Source: Loigolactobacillus coryniformis subsp. coryniformis KCTC 3167 = DSM 20001 | GTDB taxonomy: Bacteria; Bacillota; Bacilli; Lactobacillales; Lactobacillaceae | DNA length: 64,000 nucleotides | Reading direction: 5' to 3' | NCBI RefSeq assembly: GCF_002706425.1 | Contig: NZ_CP017713.1 | Coordinates: 558,001-622,000, forward strand | Shown: positions 38,953-48,258 of the stretch, piece by piece | Layout: each line of letters opens with the position of its first letter | Numbering within the stretch: position 1 is the stretch's first letter | Notes under the pieces: model-generated | The model's database searches: none | Seen by the model: only the letters and a program-made list of their open reading frames with translations | Told to the model about the DNA's origin: nothing | Made by a program: the position numbers and the translations under genes

Positions 38953-38965
38953 GAGTTTTTTATTT

Positions 38966-40348
38966 ATGAAAATGCAACTTGCAGAAATTGCGCAGGCAGT
39001 AGCCGCGGAAAATGACTATTCACGTTGGCAAGATTTAGAAATTACCAGCGTTCACTTTGACTCACGCAAATTAAAAGCTGGGGCTCTTTTTGTGCCGTTA
39101 GTCGCCGCTAATGATGGCCACGACTATATTGGTAACGCTCAGCAAAACGGAGCCGTTGCTGCTTTTTGGCAATTAGGTCATCCCGGCAAACCAACTGATT
39201 TTCCAGTTTTGGAAGTTCGTGACCCGTTGAAAGCCTTGCAACAATTAGCGAAATACTACCTAAATAAAGTAGATCCCCGTGTGATCGCAATCACCGGTAG
39301 TGATGGTAAAACGACGACTAAAGACATGACTGCCGCAATTTTGGCGCCACATTCTAATGTGGTTAAAACCCAAGGTAATTTCAATAATGAAATTGGTGTA
39401 CCGATTACTATTTTAAATATGAGCACTAACACTGAAACTTTGGTGATCGAGATGGGGATGGATCGTCCAGGACAACTGGATTTTCTTAGTCGGTTGGTCG
39501 CACCAGATGTTGCAATCATTACGATGATTGGTGAAGCACATATTGAATTTTTCGGCACTCGGGATAAGATCGCCGATGCAAAAATGGAGATCACGCACGG
39601 CCTAAAAGAAGATGGTGTGTTGATCTATGATGGTGATGAGCCATTATTACGGGAACGAACAGCCGATTTGGCACAGCGGACGAAGACTTTTGGTCAGCAA
39701 GATAATAATGATTTATATCCAACTGAGGTCACTGCTGGTAGTAAGCAGATTGATTTTAAGCTGAATCAATATCCGGATACAGAATTTAATTTACCGTTGT
39801 TGGGCGCATACAATGTTAATAACGCCATGGCTGCACTCACAGTTGGGAGTCTGTTCCAAATCCAACCGCAGCAGATGCAAGCAGCACTGGCAAATTTGCA
39901 ATTGACCAAAAATCGGACGCAATGGCTGACTGGCGCACAAGGTGAACAGATTTTAAGTGATGTTTATAATGCAAATCCGACGGCAATGATGGCCGTGCTA
40001 CGCGCGTTTGCGGCGGTACCAGTTAAAGGGCAACGAATCGCGGTACTCGGCGACATGTTAGAACTTGGCGAGCAAGCACCCGCATTGCATGCTGGGATAG
40101 CAACGGCCATCGACCCAACTAAAATAGAACAAGTTTATCTACTTGGGCCGATCATGCAAGCTTTGGCAACCGAACTAGCTAGAAATCCAGCATTTAAGGG
40201 GCGTGTTCATTATTACCCGCTTAATAAAAAATTAACATTGATCACTGATTTATTAGCAACAGTCACTGTCGATGACGCAGTATTGTTGAAAGCCAGTAAT
40301 GGGCTACATTTGGATGAAGTTTTACGGGCATTACAAAATAAAGATTAG
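38966..40348 (+). CDS. murF: UDP-MurNAc-tripeptide:D-alanyl-D-alanine ligase
   Basis: 460-aa Mur ligase that adds the terminal dipeptide (or depsipeptide) to the peptidoglycan precursor. N-terminal UDP-binding domain, ATP loop ITGSDGKTTTKD (109-120), central NNEIGVPITILN and EMGMDRPGQLDFL, C-terminal domain with LGDMLELGEQAPALH. TAGGAG lies 10 bases ahead of ATG. Its leader is the 104-bp triplicated repeat. Order ddl-murF-cshA is typical of lactobacilli. Confidence 0.96.
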   Translation: MKMQLAEIAQAVAAENDYSRWQDLEITSVHFDSRKLKAGALFVPLVAANDGHDYIGNAQQNGAVAAFWQLGHPGKPTDFPVLEVRDPLKALQQLAKYYLNKVDPRVIAITGSDGKTTTKDMTAAILAPHSNVVKTQGNFNNEIGVPITILNMSTNTETLVIEMGMDRPGQLDFLSRLVAPDVAIITMIGEAHIEFFGTRDKIADAKMEITHGLKEDGVLIYDGDEPLLRERTADLAQRTKTFGQQDNNDLYPTEVTAGSKQIDFKLNQYPDTEFNLPLLGAYNVNNAMAALTVGSLFQIQPQQMQAALANLQLTKNRTQWLTGAQGEQILSDVYNANPTAMMAVLRAFAAVPVKGQRIAVLGDMLELGEQAPALHAGIATAIDPTKIEQVYLLGPIMQALATELARNPAFKGRVHYYPLNKKLTLITDLLATVTVDDAVLLKASNGLHLDEVLRALQNKD

Positions 40349-40355
40349 TGAGTTG

Positions 40356-40388
40356 AAGACTACAGTTAAGGCTGATAGTCTTTTATTT
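40356..40388 (+). terminator. Terminator of murF
   Basis: AAGACTACAG pairs with CTGATAGTCTT (one bulged A), loop TTAAGG, then TTATTT. Confidence 0.8.
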
Positions 40389-40601
40389 CGGCTGTGATTA
40401 TTGACCAACGGAATGCATAATAATGATGGCTAGAACGATTTCATGAAAATGAATTGATACAAAAGTTTGTTTTTAATTAACTTTCGTGATAACATAGTAA
40501 AGATGCAAATTAGAAAGCATTAAATATTTTTTGCAAGGCAGACGCGAATGGGATCGGGAACTGTTTTGCAAATTGTTTAACAGACCCGAGGAGGAAACTA
40601 T

Positions 40602-42149
40602 TTGAAATTTACAGATTTAGGTTTAGATCCAGAGCTATTAAAAGCAGTACGCCGTCAAGGCTTCGAGGAAGCAACCCCAATTCAGGCGGAAACTATTCCG
40701 TTGGCCTTAACTGGCGTCGACGTTATCGGCCAAGCCCAAACTGGTACCGGTAAGACTGCTGCTTTTGGCTTAGCAATTCTACAAAAAATCGATCTTGAAA
40801 ATCCTAATGTACAAGCATTAATTATTTCACCAACTCGTGAATTAGCTGTACAAACACAAGAAGAACTTTATCGCTTAGGCCAAGACAAAAAAGTCAAGGT
40901 TCAAGCTGTTTACGGTGGTGCTGATATTGGCCGCCAAATTCGTTCGCTAAAAGATCATCCACAAATTATCGTTGGTACTCCTGGTCGTTTACAAGATCAT
41001 ATCAACCGGCGGACGATTCGTTTGGACCACGTTCAAGTATTGGTTTTAGACGAAGCTGATGAAATGTTGGATATGGGTTTCTTGGAAGATATTGAAAAGA
41101 TCGTCCAACAAGTCCCTGATACTCGGCAGACGTTATTATTCTCCGCAACGATTCCGGCAGCAATTCGTAAAATTGCTGATCGTTTCATGCACGATCCCAA
41201 AATGGTTCAAATTAAAGCCAAGGAATTAACGGCTGATTTATTGGATCAATACTTTGTTCAAACTAAGGAATTTGAAAAGTTTGACGTCATGACTCGTTTG
41301 TTTGATGTTCAACAGCCTGAGTTGACGATCGTTTTCGGTCGGACTAAGCGTCGGGTTGACGAATTATCTAAAGGTCTACGTGCCCGTGGCTATAACGCCG
41401 AAGGCATCCACGGTGATCTATCCCAGCAAAAACGGATGAGTGTTCTACGCTCATTTAAGGCTGGCCGTTTAGACATCTTGGTTGCGACTGACGTTGCTGC
41501 TCGTGGCTTGGATATTTCTGGGGTAACTCACGTATACAACTACGATGTCCCACAAGATCCTGATAGTTATGTTCATCGTGTTGGTCGTACGGCTCGCGCA
41601 GGGCATAAAGGAACTTCAATCACATTCGTAACACCTAATGAAATGGGCTACTTGCGGACGATTGAAAAACTAACGCGCCTGAAGATGCAACCATTGAAGG
41701 CACCAACGGCTAAAGAAGCGCTTCAAGGTCAATTGTCTTCAGCAATCGAATCAATTCAAGAATTGATCGATAACAAAGACTTAAGCAACTATGAAGCACA
41801 AGGTGAAAAATTGTTAGATAGCTATACGCCATTGCAATTGGCAGCCGCTTTGTTGAAAGTAACCAGCAAAGATGATGCTTCTGAAGTGCCAGTTAAGATC
41901 ACGCCAGAACGGCCATTACCACGTCGTAGTGCTGGTGGTCGTGGCGGTAACGGTCGTCGTAGTGGCGGTTATCGTGGCGGTCATCGTAATGATCGTGATC
42001 GTCGTGGCGGTAACGGTGGTGGCAGTCGTAATGGCGGCCATGGTCGTTCACGCGACAGTCACGAAGGCGGCGGTCGTTATGATCGTAAAAAGCGTTTTGA
42101 TAAAAAAGATGGCGGCAAGCGTAACTATACTATTCATACGCACGCTTAA
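40602..42149 (+). CDS. cshA: DEAD-box ATP-dependent RNA helicase CshA
   Basis: 515 aa starting at TTG after GAGGAGG. All DEAD motifs are present: Q motif ([10 protein letters not shown]), AQTGTGKT (I), PTRELA (Ia), [13 protein letters not shown] (II), SATIP (III), and [12 protein letters not shown] and [10 protein letters not shown] (V, VI). The tail from about 435 is rich in Gly, Arg and Ser (RGG-like) for RNA binding. CshA works in the RNA degradosome and cold adaptation. A 210-base 5' leader has no ORF. Confidence 0.96.
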   Translation: MKFTDLGLDPELLKAVRRQGFEEATPIQAETIPLALTGVDVIGQAQTGTGKTAAFGLAILQKIDLENPNVQALIISPTRELAVQTQEELYRLGQDKKVKVQAVYGGADIGRQIRSLKDHPQIIVGTPGRLQDHINRRTIRLDHVQVLVLDEADEMLDMGFLEDIEKIVQQVPDTRQTLLFSATIPAAIRKIADRFMHDPKMVQIKAKELTADLLDQYFVQTKEFEKFDVMTRLFDVQQPELTIVFGRTKRRVDELSKGLRARGYNAEGIHGDLSQQKRMSVLRSFKAGRLDILVATDVAARGLDISGVTHVYNYDVPQDPDSYVHRVGRTARAGHKGTSITFVTPNEMGYLRTIEKLTRLKMQPLKAPTAKEALQGQLSSAIESIQELIDNKDLSNYEAQGEKLLDSYTPLQLAAALLKVTSKDDASEVPVKITPERPLPRRSAGGRGGNGRRSGGYRGGHRNDRDRRGGNGGGSRNGGHGRSRDSHEGGGRYDRKKRFDKKDGGKRNYTIHTHA

Positions 42150-42156
42150 TTAGACT

Positions 42157-42189
42157 AAAAAAGTCTGCGAATCTGCGCAGACTTTTTTA
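42157..42189 (+). terminator. Terminator of cshA
   Basis: Perfect stem AAAAAAGTCTGCG / CGCAGACTTTTTT with a 6-base loop. Confidence 0.92.
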
Positions 42190-42227
42190 TTTACTTGAAA
42201 GTACGATAATGGGAAGTCAATACAAAT

Positions 42228-42281
42228 AAAAAATCATCAGTACTGCACGTAGATTTGCGCGCCAATACTGATGATTTTTTT
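42228..42281. terminator. Terminator of second ddl (minus strand)
   Basis: AAAATCATCAGTA pairs with TACTGATGATTTT around a 22-base loop; A and T runs on both sides permit either direction. Immediately follows the minus-strand ligase stop. Confidence 0.85.
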
Positions 42282-42283
42282 GC

Positions 42284-43327
42284 TTATTTTGCTTCGTATA
42301 AGGCTAATTTGCCTTTAACGATCTGTTCACATAGATCAGGATAACTGATTCCTGCCGCTGCTGCTTCTTGTGGTAATAAGGAGAGTGGCGTCATACCTGG
42401 TAGTGAGTTACCTTCGATCACATAGATACCATCTTCGTTCCAGAAGAAGTCAATGCGACCATAGTTTGTCAGCCCTAAAACAGTCATTGTCTTAAGCGCG
42501 ATAGCCTGCATTTCTGTGTGTACGTCATCTGGAATATCTGGTGGCGTTTGGAAAGTCGTTTGGTTTTCTTGGAATTTGTGTTCGAAATCGTACCAACCAT
42601 CATTGACAATGATCTCAATTGCTGGCATCGCAACACCATTAACAACGCCCATCGAAAATTCGCGGCCTTTGATGAATTCTTCGATCACTACTTCGTCATC
42701 AAAGCGGTAAGCATCAGGTAGCGCAGCTTCTAATTCGGCTTGGTCATTGGCAATTTTCATCCCAATGCTGGAGCCACCATTGGAAGGTTTAACAACAACT
42801 GGAAAGCCGAAGTCGATTTGTGGCGTTGGTTCACCTTTTTTGACTGACACGTAGCCAGCCGTTTTGATGTGGTTGTGCAATAGTAATTCTTTGGAGATTT
42901 TCTTGTCCATGGTAACGCCTGAAGCCAGCGAACCACTACCGGTGTAACGAATACCGAATAGGTCAAAGGCAGCCTGCACTTTACCGTTTTCGCCATCTTC
43001 ACCATGCAAGCCGAGGAAAACAATGTCAGCAGCAGCACAAATTTCTAAGACGTTTTTACCAAATAAACCTTTGGTGCCATCAGTGCGTAATGCATCGATG
43101 GCTTCGTCGGTCAAAATTTCGTCGCTGATCGCATAGTTTGTCGTCGTTGCATCCCGTTGGAACACATCAGCAACGTTTTTAACGTCGCTTAAGTCATCGC
43201 CTAAAAATAGATCGATCAAAACGGCTGCGTGACCTTTTTCGCGCAACGCGGTGGTGATCTTAGCGCCGGATGATAGGGAAACATTACGTTCTGGGCTACG
43301 TCCGCCCGCGAGTACAACAATCTTCAT
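42284..43327 (-). CDS. ddl: D-Ala-D-Ala/D-Lac ligase, second clade
   Basis: 347 aa from ATG 43327 with GGAGG nine bases ahead. ATP-grasp ligase of a different lineage from the one at 37531, with the compact start [20 protein letters not shown]. Catalytic His 109 (LHGEDGENG), GGSSIGM loop, GRIDFFW Arg and [12 protein letters not shown] are intact. The omega-loop reads WYDFEHKF, with Phe 252 at the position where Tyr marks D-Ala-D-Ala and Phe marks D-Ala-D-Lac ligases in lactic acid bacteria. It is therefore a candidate for the true precursor ligase and for intrinsic vancomycin resistance. Inserted against the direction of cshA and acpS. Confidence 0.88.
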   Translation of the reverse strand: MKIVVLAGGRSPERNVSLSSGAKITTALREKGHAAVLIDLFLGDDLSDVKNVADVFQRDATTTNYAISDEILTDEAIDALRTDGTKGLFGKNVLEICAAADIVFLGLHGEDGENGKVQAAFDLFGIRYTGSGSLASGVTMDKKISKELLLHNHIKTAGYVSVKKGEPTPQIDFGFPVVVKPSNGGSSIGMKIANDQAELEAALPDAYRFDDEVVIEEFIKGREFSMGVVNGVAMPAIEIIVNDGWYDFEHKFQENQTTFQTPPDIPDDVHTEMQAIALKTMTVLGLTNYGRIDFFWNEDGIYVIEGNSLPGMTPLSLLPQEAAAAGISYPDLCEQIVKGKLALYEAK

Positions 43328-43513
43328 TAAATTAAGCCTCCGTATTGTATTGAACCTAAAGTTTACCACAAAATCGCATTAATCGGTAGTTGAAAGCGCT
43401 TTAAATTACCTTAAAAGTTTTTATCGGCTGATAACCGTAGTTTTTTGCAGCTAAACTAAAAATTTGCTAGAATGTACAAGTACATTATTTTTTAAAAAAG
43501 TGAGGCGACGCGG

Positions 43514-43873
43514 TTGATTTATGGTATTGGTGTAGATATAACAGATATTGCACGTATTCAAGCAGCTCAAGCTAAGAATGCACAATTTAAAGCGCGGGTA
43601 TTAACTGCGGCTGAGCTAGCGATTTATGAACAGTTAACGCCAAAGCGCCAAGCAGAATACCTAACTGGGCGCTTTTCTGCCAAAGAATCTTTCGGTAAGG
43701 CGTTAGGCACTGGAATCGGCCGCGTTAGTCTACTTGATATTGAAATATTGGATGATGAACTAGGCAAGCCAGTGGTGACTAAAAATCCATTTGCTGGTCG
43801 TGCGCTAGTTTCAATTTCGCACACCGATACATTGGTGATGTCGGAAGTTATTTTGGAAAGAGGGACCGACTAA
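43514..43873 (+). CDS. acpS: Holo-[acyl-carrier-protein] synthase
   Basis: 119 aa starting at TTG after GTGAGGCG. Transfers phosphopantetheine from CoA to acyl carrier protein. Motifs: GIGVDITDIARI near the N-terminus, FSAKESFGKALGTGI around 55-70 and ISHTDT near 100. Its TAA overlaps the alr ATG by one base, showing tight coupling. acpS-alr-mazEF is a standard Firmicutes order. Confidence 0.96.
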   Translation: MIYGIGVDITDIARIQAAQAKNAQFKARVLTAAELAIYEQLTPKRQAEYLTGRFSAKESFGKALGTGIGRVSLLDIEILDDELGKPVVTKNPFAGRALVSISHTDTLVMSEVILERGTD

Positions 43874-45003
43874 TGGTAAGTGGGTTACATCGACCGACAA
43901 AATTAGTGATCGATCGGCAAGCAATTAAAGCAAATATTCAGCAAGAAATGCAAACATTGCCACAAACAACGGAATTGTGGGCAGTCGTTAAAGCAAATGG
44001 TTACGGTCACGGAATGGTAGAGGTAGCAGCCACCGCAAAAAGCGCTGGTGCCACTGGTTTTTGTGTGGCTATTTTGGACGAGGCACTAGCGCTACGACAG
44101 GCTGGATTTACGGAGCCTATCCTGGTGCTTGGTATTACTAGTCCTACATACGCTAAAGTTGCAGCAGCGGCGCATATTTCGTTAACCGTCGGCTCACAGG
44201 AATGGTTAGCAGCTGCTTTACCAATTTTACAAAGTGGGGCCCTAACGACTAAATTGGCTGTTCATTTTGCGGTCGATAGTGGTATGGGACGAATCGGTTT
44301 TCGTGATGCGGCTGGATTGCAAGCTGCCGATACTTTTTTACAGCAGCACGTTGAATTTGAATTAGAAGGTTTATTTACGCATTTTGCCACCGCTGATGAA
44401 AAGGATACGACTTATTTTAAGCAACAGGTGGCTAAGTTCCAGCAAATGCGTCAAGCCTTGGCAACCGAACCGCGATACGTGCATGTCTCCAATTCCGCAA
44501 CTAGCTTATGGCATGCTGCTTGCAATGGCAATATGGTGCGTTTTGGCGTCGCTTTATACGGACTGAATCCCTCAGGAACAGCTCTGTCAGCACCATACCC
44601 CTTGCAACCGGCACTGACCTTTGAATCTGAGCTAGTTTTTGTTAAGCAAATGCAAACCGGCGATGCAGTTAGCTATGGCGCAACATACCATGCTAAACAA
44701 GCTGAGTGGGTCGGCACGCTTCCCGTCGGTTATGCCGATGGTTGGCAGCGTCGCTTACAGGGCTTTCACGTGTTGATCAATGGTCAGTACTGTGAAATCA
44801 TCGGTCGCGTGTGCATGGATCAGATGATGGTTCGCTTACCAGCGCAGTTGCCAGTGGGGACGAAAGCCACTTTAGTCGGTGAAAATGGTGGCCAGACGAT
44901 CAGTTTACAGGATGTGGCGGACTACGCCCATACGATCCATTATGAAATTGCTTGCAACCTGACAGACCGGGTGCCACGGACTTATTTACCTGAAAAGTCT
45001 TAG
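43873..45003 (+). CDS. alr: Alanine racemase
   Basis: 376-aa PLP enzyme supplying D-alanine for the cell wall. The PLP lysine is in AVVKANGYGHG (Lys 40); the second catalytic Tyr is in SYGATYHAK near 265; VCMDQMMV lies around 315. Supplies substrate for the two ligases in the window. Full length. Confidence 0.97.
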   Translation: MVSGLHRPTKLVIDRQAIKANIQQEMQTLPQTTELWAVVKANGYGHGMVEVAATAKSAGATGFCVAILDEALALRQAGFTEPILVLGITSPTYAKVAAAAHISLTVGSQEWLAAALPILQSGALTTKLAVHFAVDSGMGRIGFRDAAGLQAADTFLQQHVEFELEGLFTHFATADEKDTTYFKQQVAKFQQMRQALATEPRYVHVSNSATSLWHAACNGNMVRFGVALYGLNPSGTALSAPYPLQPALTFESELVFVKQMQTGDAVSYGATYHAKQAEWVGTLPVGYADGWQRRLQGFHVLINGQYCEIIGRVCMDQMMVRLPAQLPVGTKATLVGENGGQTISLQDVADYAHTIHYEIACNLTDRVPRTYLPEKS

Positions 45004-45094
45004 TAAAAAGAATTTAACTTTTCTTTCCCGTGTAAGCGTGGTACTATAATGTGGATAATAACTTGTATTGATGGGCTTTTTGGGGGTCACAAAC

Positions 45095-45346
45095 ATGGAA
45101 ACACAAATAAAACAACGCTTATCTGTCGTTTGCGATAAGGCAATGTTGAACAAAGTTGACTTATTTTGCGACTATTACGGCATCAAAGAAAATGATTTAG
45201 GCAATGATAAGATTGCGTTTTTTAAAGCGCATCAAGCAAAACTAGATTCTCTCGCGCAAGGTTACGCCGAGATGGCATCTTTGAATACAGAAATTTGTGC
45301 GGAATTTTGCAATTGTGAAGAAGAAGCTGCTTTACGTATTCATTAA
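45095..45346 (+). CDS. mazE: MazE-type antitoxin
   Basis: 83 aa from ATG 45095 after GGGGGTC; the frame also opens at 45068. Acidic and helical, with DLFCDYYGIKENDLGNDKIAFFKAH and an unusual cysteine-rich end (EICAEFCNCEEEAA). Sits directly ahead of mazF and after alr, the usual place of MazE/EndoAI. Sequence similarity to Bacillus EndoAI is weak, so the call rests mostly on context. Confidence 0.72.
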   Translation: METQIKQRLSVVCDKAMLNKVDLFCDYYGIKENDLGNDKIAFFKAHQAKLDSLAQGYAEMASLNTEICAEFCNCEEEAALRIH

Positions 45347-45374
45347 AGTAAGGGAATCGGTTAGGGGGTGCTGA

Positions 45375-45731
45375 TTGGAGCTAGTTGTTAAGCGCGGTGA
45401 CATATTTTTCGCTGATCTTTCACCAGTGGTGGGATCAGAACAGGGGGGCATGCGCCCTGTATTGGTGATTCAAAATAATATTGGTAATCATTACAGCCCA
45501 ACTGTGATCGTTGCGGCAATCACCGCAAAAATTCAGAAGCCGAAAATGCCGACGCACGTTGGGATCAAGGCGCGACAGACAGGGATCGAGAAAGATTCCG
45601 TGATTTTATTAGAGCAGATTCGAACAATTGATAAACAGCGCTTACGCGATAAAGTGACTCACTTAAGTGATGAAGTGATGGCACACGTTGATGACGCGCT
45701 GGCAGTCAGTATTGCGCTAAAAAATCTATAA
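45375..45731 (+). CDS. mazF: mRNA interferase MazF (EndoA)
   Basis: 118 aa starting TTG after AGGGGGTG. PemK/MazF fold: [21 protein letters not shown] at the N-terminus with the substrate-binding RGDI and GSEQGG loops, then [12 protein letters not shown] and [16 protein letters not shown]. Sequence-specific endoribonuclease inhibited by the upstream antitoxin. Normal length. Confidence 0.95.
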   Translation: MELVVKRGDIFFADLSPVVGSEQGGMRPVLVIQNNIGNHYSPTVIVAAITAKIQKPKMPTHVGIKARQTGIEKDSVILLEQIRTIDKQRLRDKVTHLSDEVMAHVDDALAVSIALKNL

Positions 45732-45741
45732 TACTTAATGG

Positions 45742-45774
45742 CGAATTACAATTAAAGCGACTTTGTAATTCGCA
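45742..45774. repeat. Hairpin after mazF
   Basis: Perfect 11-bp inverted repeat GCGAATTACAA / TTGTAATTCGC around an 11-base spacer; no T run, so probably transcript processing or stability. Confidence 0.65.
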
Positions 45775-45793
45775 GCAGTTTAATTTACTTATC

Positions 45794-45836
45794 AAGGGCA
45801 ACAGCCGATATATCCCGGCTGCTGTCCTTATTTTTA
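45794..45836 (+). terminator. Terminator of alr-mazEF unit
   Basis: AAGG-CAACAGCCG pairs with CGGCTGCTGTCCTT, loop about 8, then ATTTTT. Confidence 0.85.
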
Positions 45837-45885
45837 TGATCAAAAGAATAGCAAAACTCGTGCCATAAATTTAGATTTCTGAAAA

Positions 45886-45931
45886 TGTAACACAAATGTA
45901 ACTTATGCAGCGCGTCTATTTTATGTATACT
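45886..45931 (+). promoter_or_regulatory. Promoter with 11-bp-spaced TGTAAC direct repeat
   Basis: TGTAAC at 45886-45891 and 45897-45902 repeat with an 11-base period, directly ahead of a -35-like TTATGC and a TATACT -10 (45926-45931). One helical turn between copies is the pattern of a dimeric activator such as PhoP. Regulator not identified. Confidence 0.45.
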
Positions 45932-45976
45932 GACTAATGTTGCTTAAAAACAGAAATTGTGAAATAGGAGATAATT

Positions 45977-46486
45977 ATGCCACGTAATTTGAAAGAAGAA
46001 ATTGTTTTTACAGCTATTATGGCTGGCTTGATGGTGTTCGTTATGGTTTGCTATAACGTTGTATTAGTTCAAGGATTTACTGAAGGGTTCTTATTGAACT
46101 CGATCAAGGAATATCCTGGTGGTTTGCTTGTTGCGATTATTTTAGATCTATTAATCGTTGGCCCCATTGCCAAGGGATTAGCCTTTAAATATATCATTAA
46201 CGATTACATGAAGAAAAATGTAGTTCTGATTGGGATCACGATCTCAGTTATGATGGTTCTAGGTATGGTTTCATGCATGTCATTATTCGGGATGATCATG
46301 GCACATAACTTAGGTGGCAATGTATTAGCCACTTACGGTCATACTTGGATCTTCAACTTAATTATGGCTTTGCCATTACAATTGATTGTCGTTGGCCCAA
46401 TTGCTCGCGGTGTTTTAGGTAAAATGCAAGCTGCTGCTGACAAAGCCAGCGCACCACAAGAAAAAACTGATAAAGAAATTGACTAA
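45977..46486 (+). CDS. DUF2798 tandem-repeat membrane protein
   Basis: 169-aa membrane protein after AGGAG. Four helices arranged as two DUF2798 units, each ending in a similar motif (LDLLIVGPIAKGLAF and LQLIVVGPIARGVLG). Charged C-terminal tail. Function unknown. Its terminator has been split by the IS3-family insertion. Confidence 0.82.
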   Translation: MPRNLKEEIVFTAIMAGLMVFVMVCYNVVLVQGFTEGFLLNSIKEYPGGLLVAIILDLLIVGPIAKGLAFKYIINDYMKKNVVLIGITISVMMVLGMVSCMSLFGMIMAHNLGGNVLATYGHTWIFNLIMALPLQLIVVGPIARGVLGKMQAAADKASAPQEKTDKEID

Positions 46487-46527
46487 CTAGCCGCGCTGTT
46501 GTCTTTAGAGACAGCGGTTGATCATAT

Positions 46528-46541
46528 GAAAAAGCCCAAGC
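46528..46541 (+). terminator. Left half of terminator split by IS3-family insertion
   Basis: GAAAAAGCCCAAGC here and CAGCTTGGGCTTTTTTT at about 48240-48256 form one stem when the IS and one target copy are removed (loop TTGTC). The rejoined hairpin would end both the DUF2798 gene and the convergent CBS gene. The insertion lies in its loop. Confidence 0.85.
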
Positions 46542-46614
46542 TGTTGCGATAATCCCTTTATGGTTGTCAGATGAAATACAATAATTCATCTAACAACTAT
46601 GGAGGGATTTTTGT

Positions 46615-47289
46615 ATGCCCAGATCTAAACATACGGTACTCGAAAAATTAGCAATCTTAAAGGAACTTACCCAATCAAAAACTGGACTACGGCCGGTGGC
46701 CAATCGTCATGGCATTGATCACAAGACGCTAGAACGTTGGCGAGATCGATACTCCCGTGATGGAATTAATGGTCTAAAGGAGGCTAAGAAAAACAAACAC
46801 TATTCGAAAGAACTCAAACTTAAAGTAGTCCACGCATATCTTATAGGTGAAGGCACCTTTGATGAACTTGCAAATAAGTTTGGACTTCGTGGATCGCAGC
46901 AAGTCGTAGACTGGGTGAACAAGTATAATGGGGATAAACCTTTGACGGCGTCGCCGTCCAGAAAGCAGGTTCCCACTATGAGTCGTAAAACAACCTTGGA
47001 AGAACGCATTGAAATTGTCGAGTATGTCACCAAGCTGAAGCATTCATACACAGAGGCCGCTGAACACTTCCAAGTCTCTTATCAACAAGCACGTTCATGG
47101 GTGATCAAGGCCGAACACGGCGGCTATGAGGCACTCGTGGACAACCGTGGCCATCACAAAGAACAAGCTGAACTGACTGAACTCGATAAAGCCAATCTTG
47201 AAATCAGGCAGCTCAAAGCACAGCTCGCAGACAAAGAGCTTGTGGAGGCATTCGCAAAAAAATTGCTGGAACTCCAGCGCAGGGGGTGA
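46615..47289 (+). CDS. IS3-family transposase OrfA
   Basis: 224-aa DNA-binding protein with GGAGGG ahead of ATG. Two helix-turn-helix units (about 5-55 and 120-175, e.g. RPVANRHGIDHKTLERWRDR) and a C-terminal coiled coil (LDKANLEIRQLKAQLADKEL). Near the end the run of seven A at 47256-47262 is a likely -1 slippage site that would join OrfA to the OrfB frame, which is open from there on. Confidence 0.92.
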   Translation: MPRSKHTVLEKLAILKELTQSKTGLRPVANRHGIDHKTLERWRDRYSRDGINGLKEAKKNKHYSKELKLKVVHAYLIGEGTFDELANKFGLRGSQQVVDWVNKYNGDKPLTASPSRKQVPTMSRKTTLEERIEIVEYVTKLKHSYTEAAEHFQVSYQQARSWVIKAEHGGYEALVDNRGHHKEQAELTELDKANLEIRQLKAQLADKELVEAFAKKLLELQRRG

Positions 47290-48179
47290 GTAAACAACAT
47301 CGACTGTCTTACTTCGCAATTAATGAGGTCAGTCAAGGCAAGCGCGGTGCAGTATCTACGCTGTTGGCCGTTGTCGGTGTAAGCCGGCAGGCTTACTACA
47401 AAGGGTTAAATCGAGAAGAAACTGCTTGGGAAACCCGTAATCGTCAGCTCAAGGAACGGACACAATACTGGTTTGATTTTCATCATCAAGGTATCGGTGC
47501 TGGGAATCTTTTAGTGAATCTTCAACATGATGAACTAATTGACTTCCCCGTTACTTTCAAGATGGTACGTCGTGTGATGCGGGAGCTTGGCTTGACATGT
47601 CAAATTCGGGTCAAGAAGCACAGTCGACATAAGGAGAACGAACAGCACATTCAAGACAATGTGCTCAATCAGAACTTCGACGTCGACAGTCCTAATCAGG
47701 TCTGGTTATCCGATTCGACGGAACTGACTTACGGCGTAAATAATAAGTATAAGGTGCGCTTGAGTGGCGTCCTTGATCTCTACGGCCGACGTTTGTTGTC
47801 CTACAATTTGAGCGCTACTGAAACATCAGCAGCAGAAATCGAGGTTTTCCAACGAGCCTTTGAGGCTTCTGGTGACGTCCACCCATTGGTTCACACTGAT
47901 CGAGGATCAGCCTACACCTCTGGTGCCTTCAACAACTTTCTTGGTCGTTACAACGTCACACGTAGCATGTCTCGACCAGGAACACCATACGACAATGCAC
48001 CAATGGAGCGCTGGTGGAACGAATTCAAGTTACGGTGGATGGCTCGCCATCCACTAGCAAAGACTTGCGAAGAGCTTGTGAGACTGGTTGAGGAAGGAAT
48101 CGAATATTTCAATCACCACAATCGCTCAGCACAAAGAAACGGCCTCACCCCAGATGAATACTGGAGTGAAGCCGCTTAG
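47286..48179 (+). CDS. IS3-family transposase OrfB (integrase core)
   Basis: 297-aa frame in -1 phase to OrfA, overlapping its stop by 4 bases. HTH_21 segment, then the rve core with VWLSDSTELTYG (Asp), LVHTDRGSAYTS (Asp) and APMERWWNEFK (Glu). Expressed either from GTG 47286 or, more likely, as an OrfAB fusion by frameshifting at the A7 run. No internal stop, so the element looks functional. Confidence 0.93.
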   Translation: MSKQHRLSYFAINEVSQGKRGAVSTLLAVVGVSRQAYYKGLNREETAWETRNRQLKERTQYWFDFHHQGIGAGNLLVNLQHDELIDFPVTFKMVRRVMRELGLTCQIRVKKHSRHKENEQHIQDNVLNQNFDVDSPNQVWLSDSTELTYGVNNKYKVRLSGVLDLYGRRLLSYNLSATETSAAEIEVFQRAFEASGDVHPLVHTDRGSAYTSGAFNNFLGRYNVTRSMSRPGTPYDNAPMERWWNEFKLRWMARHPLAKTCEELVRLVEEGIEYFNHHNRSAQRNGLTPDEYWSEAA

Positions 48180-48258
48180 AAACAGATTCAACTTTATATT
48201 ATTTCATTTGTCAACTTGACAGGGCCTAGTGCTGTTGTCCAGCTTGGGCTTTTTTTAC

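Larger units (their letters stand above)
46546..48232 (+). mobile_element. IS3-family (IS150-type) element with 4-bp target duplication
   Basis: 1687 bp. Related ends: left GCGATAATCCC..TTGTCAGATGAAATA, inverted right GCACTAGGCCC..TTGACAAATGAAATA. The 4-bp target TGTT occurs at 46542-46545 and 48233-48236. Removing the element with one TGTT restores a perfect terminator, which confirms both borders. Confidence 0.9.

Noticed and set aside
41872-42153. Val-rich 93-codon ORF in the cshA tail.
   Set aside because: It is the alternate frame of the Gly/Arg-rich repeat region of cshA, whose codon bias produces GTN runs; no ribosome site.
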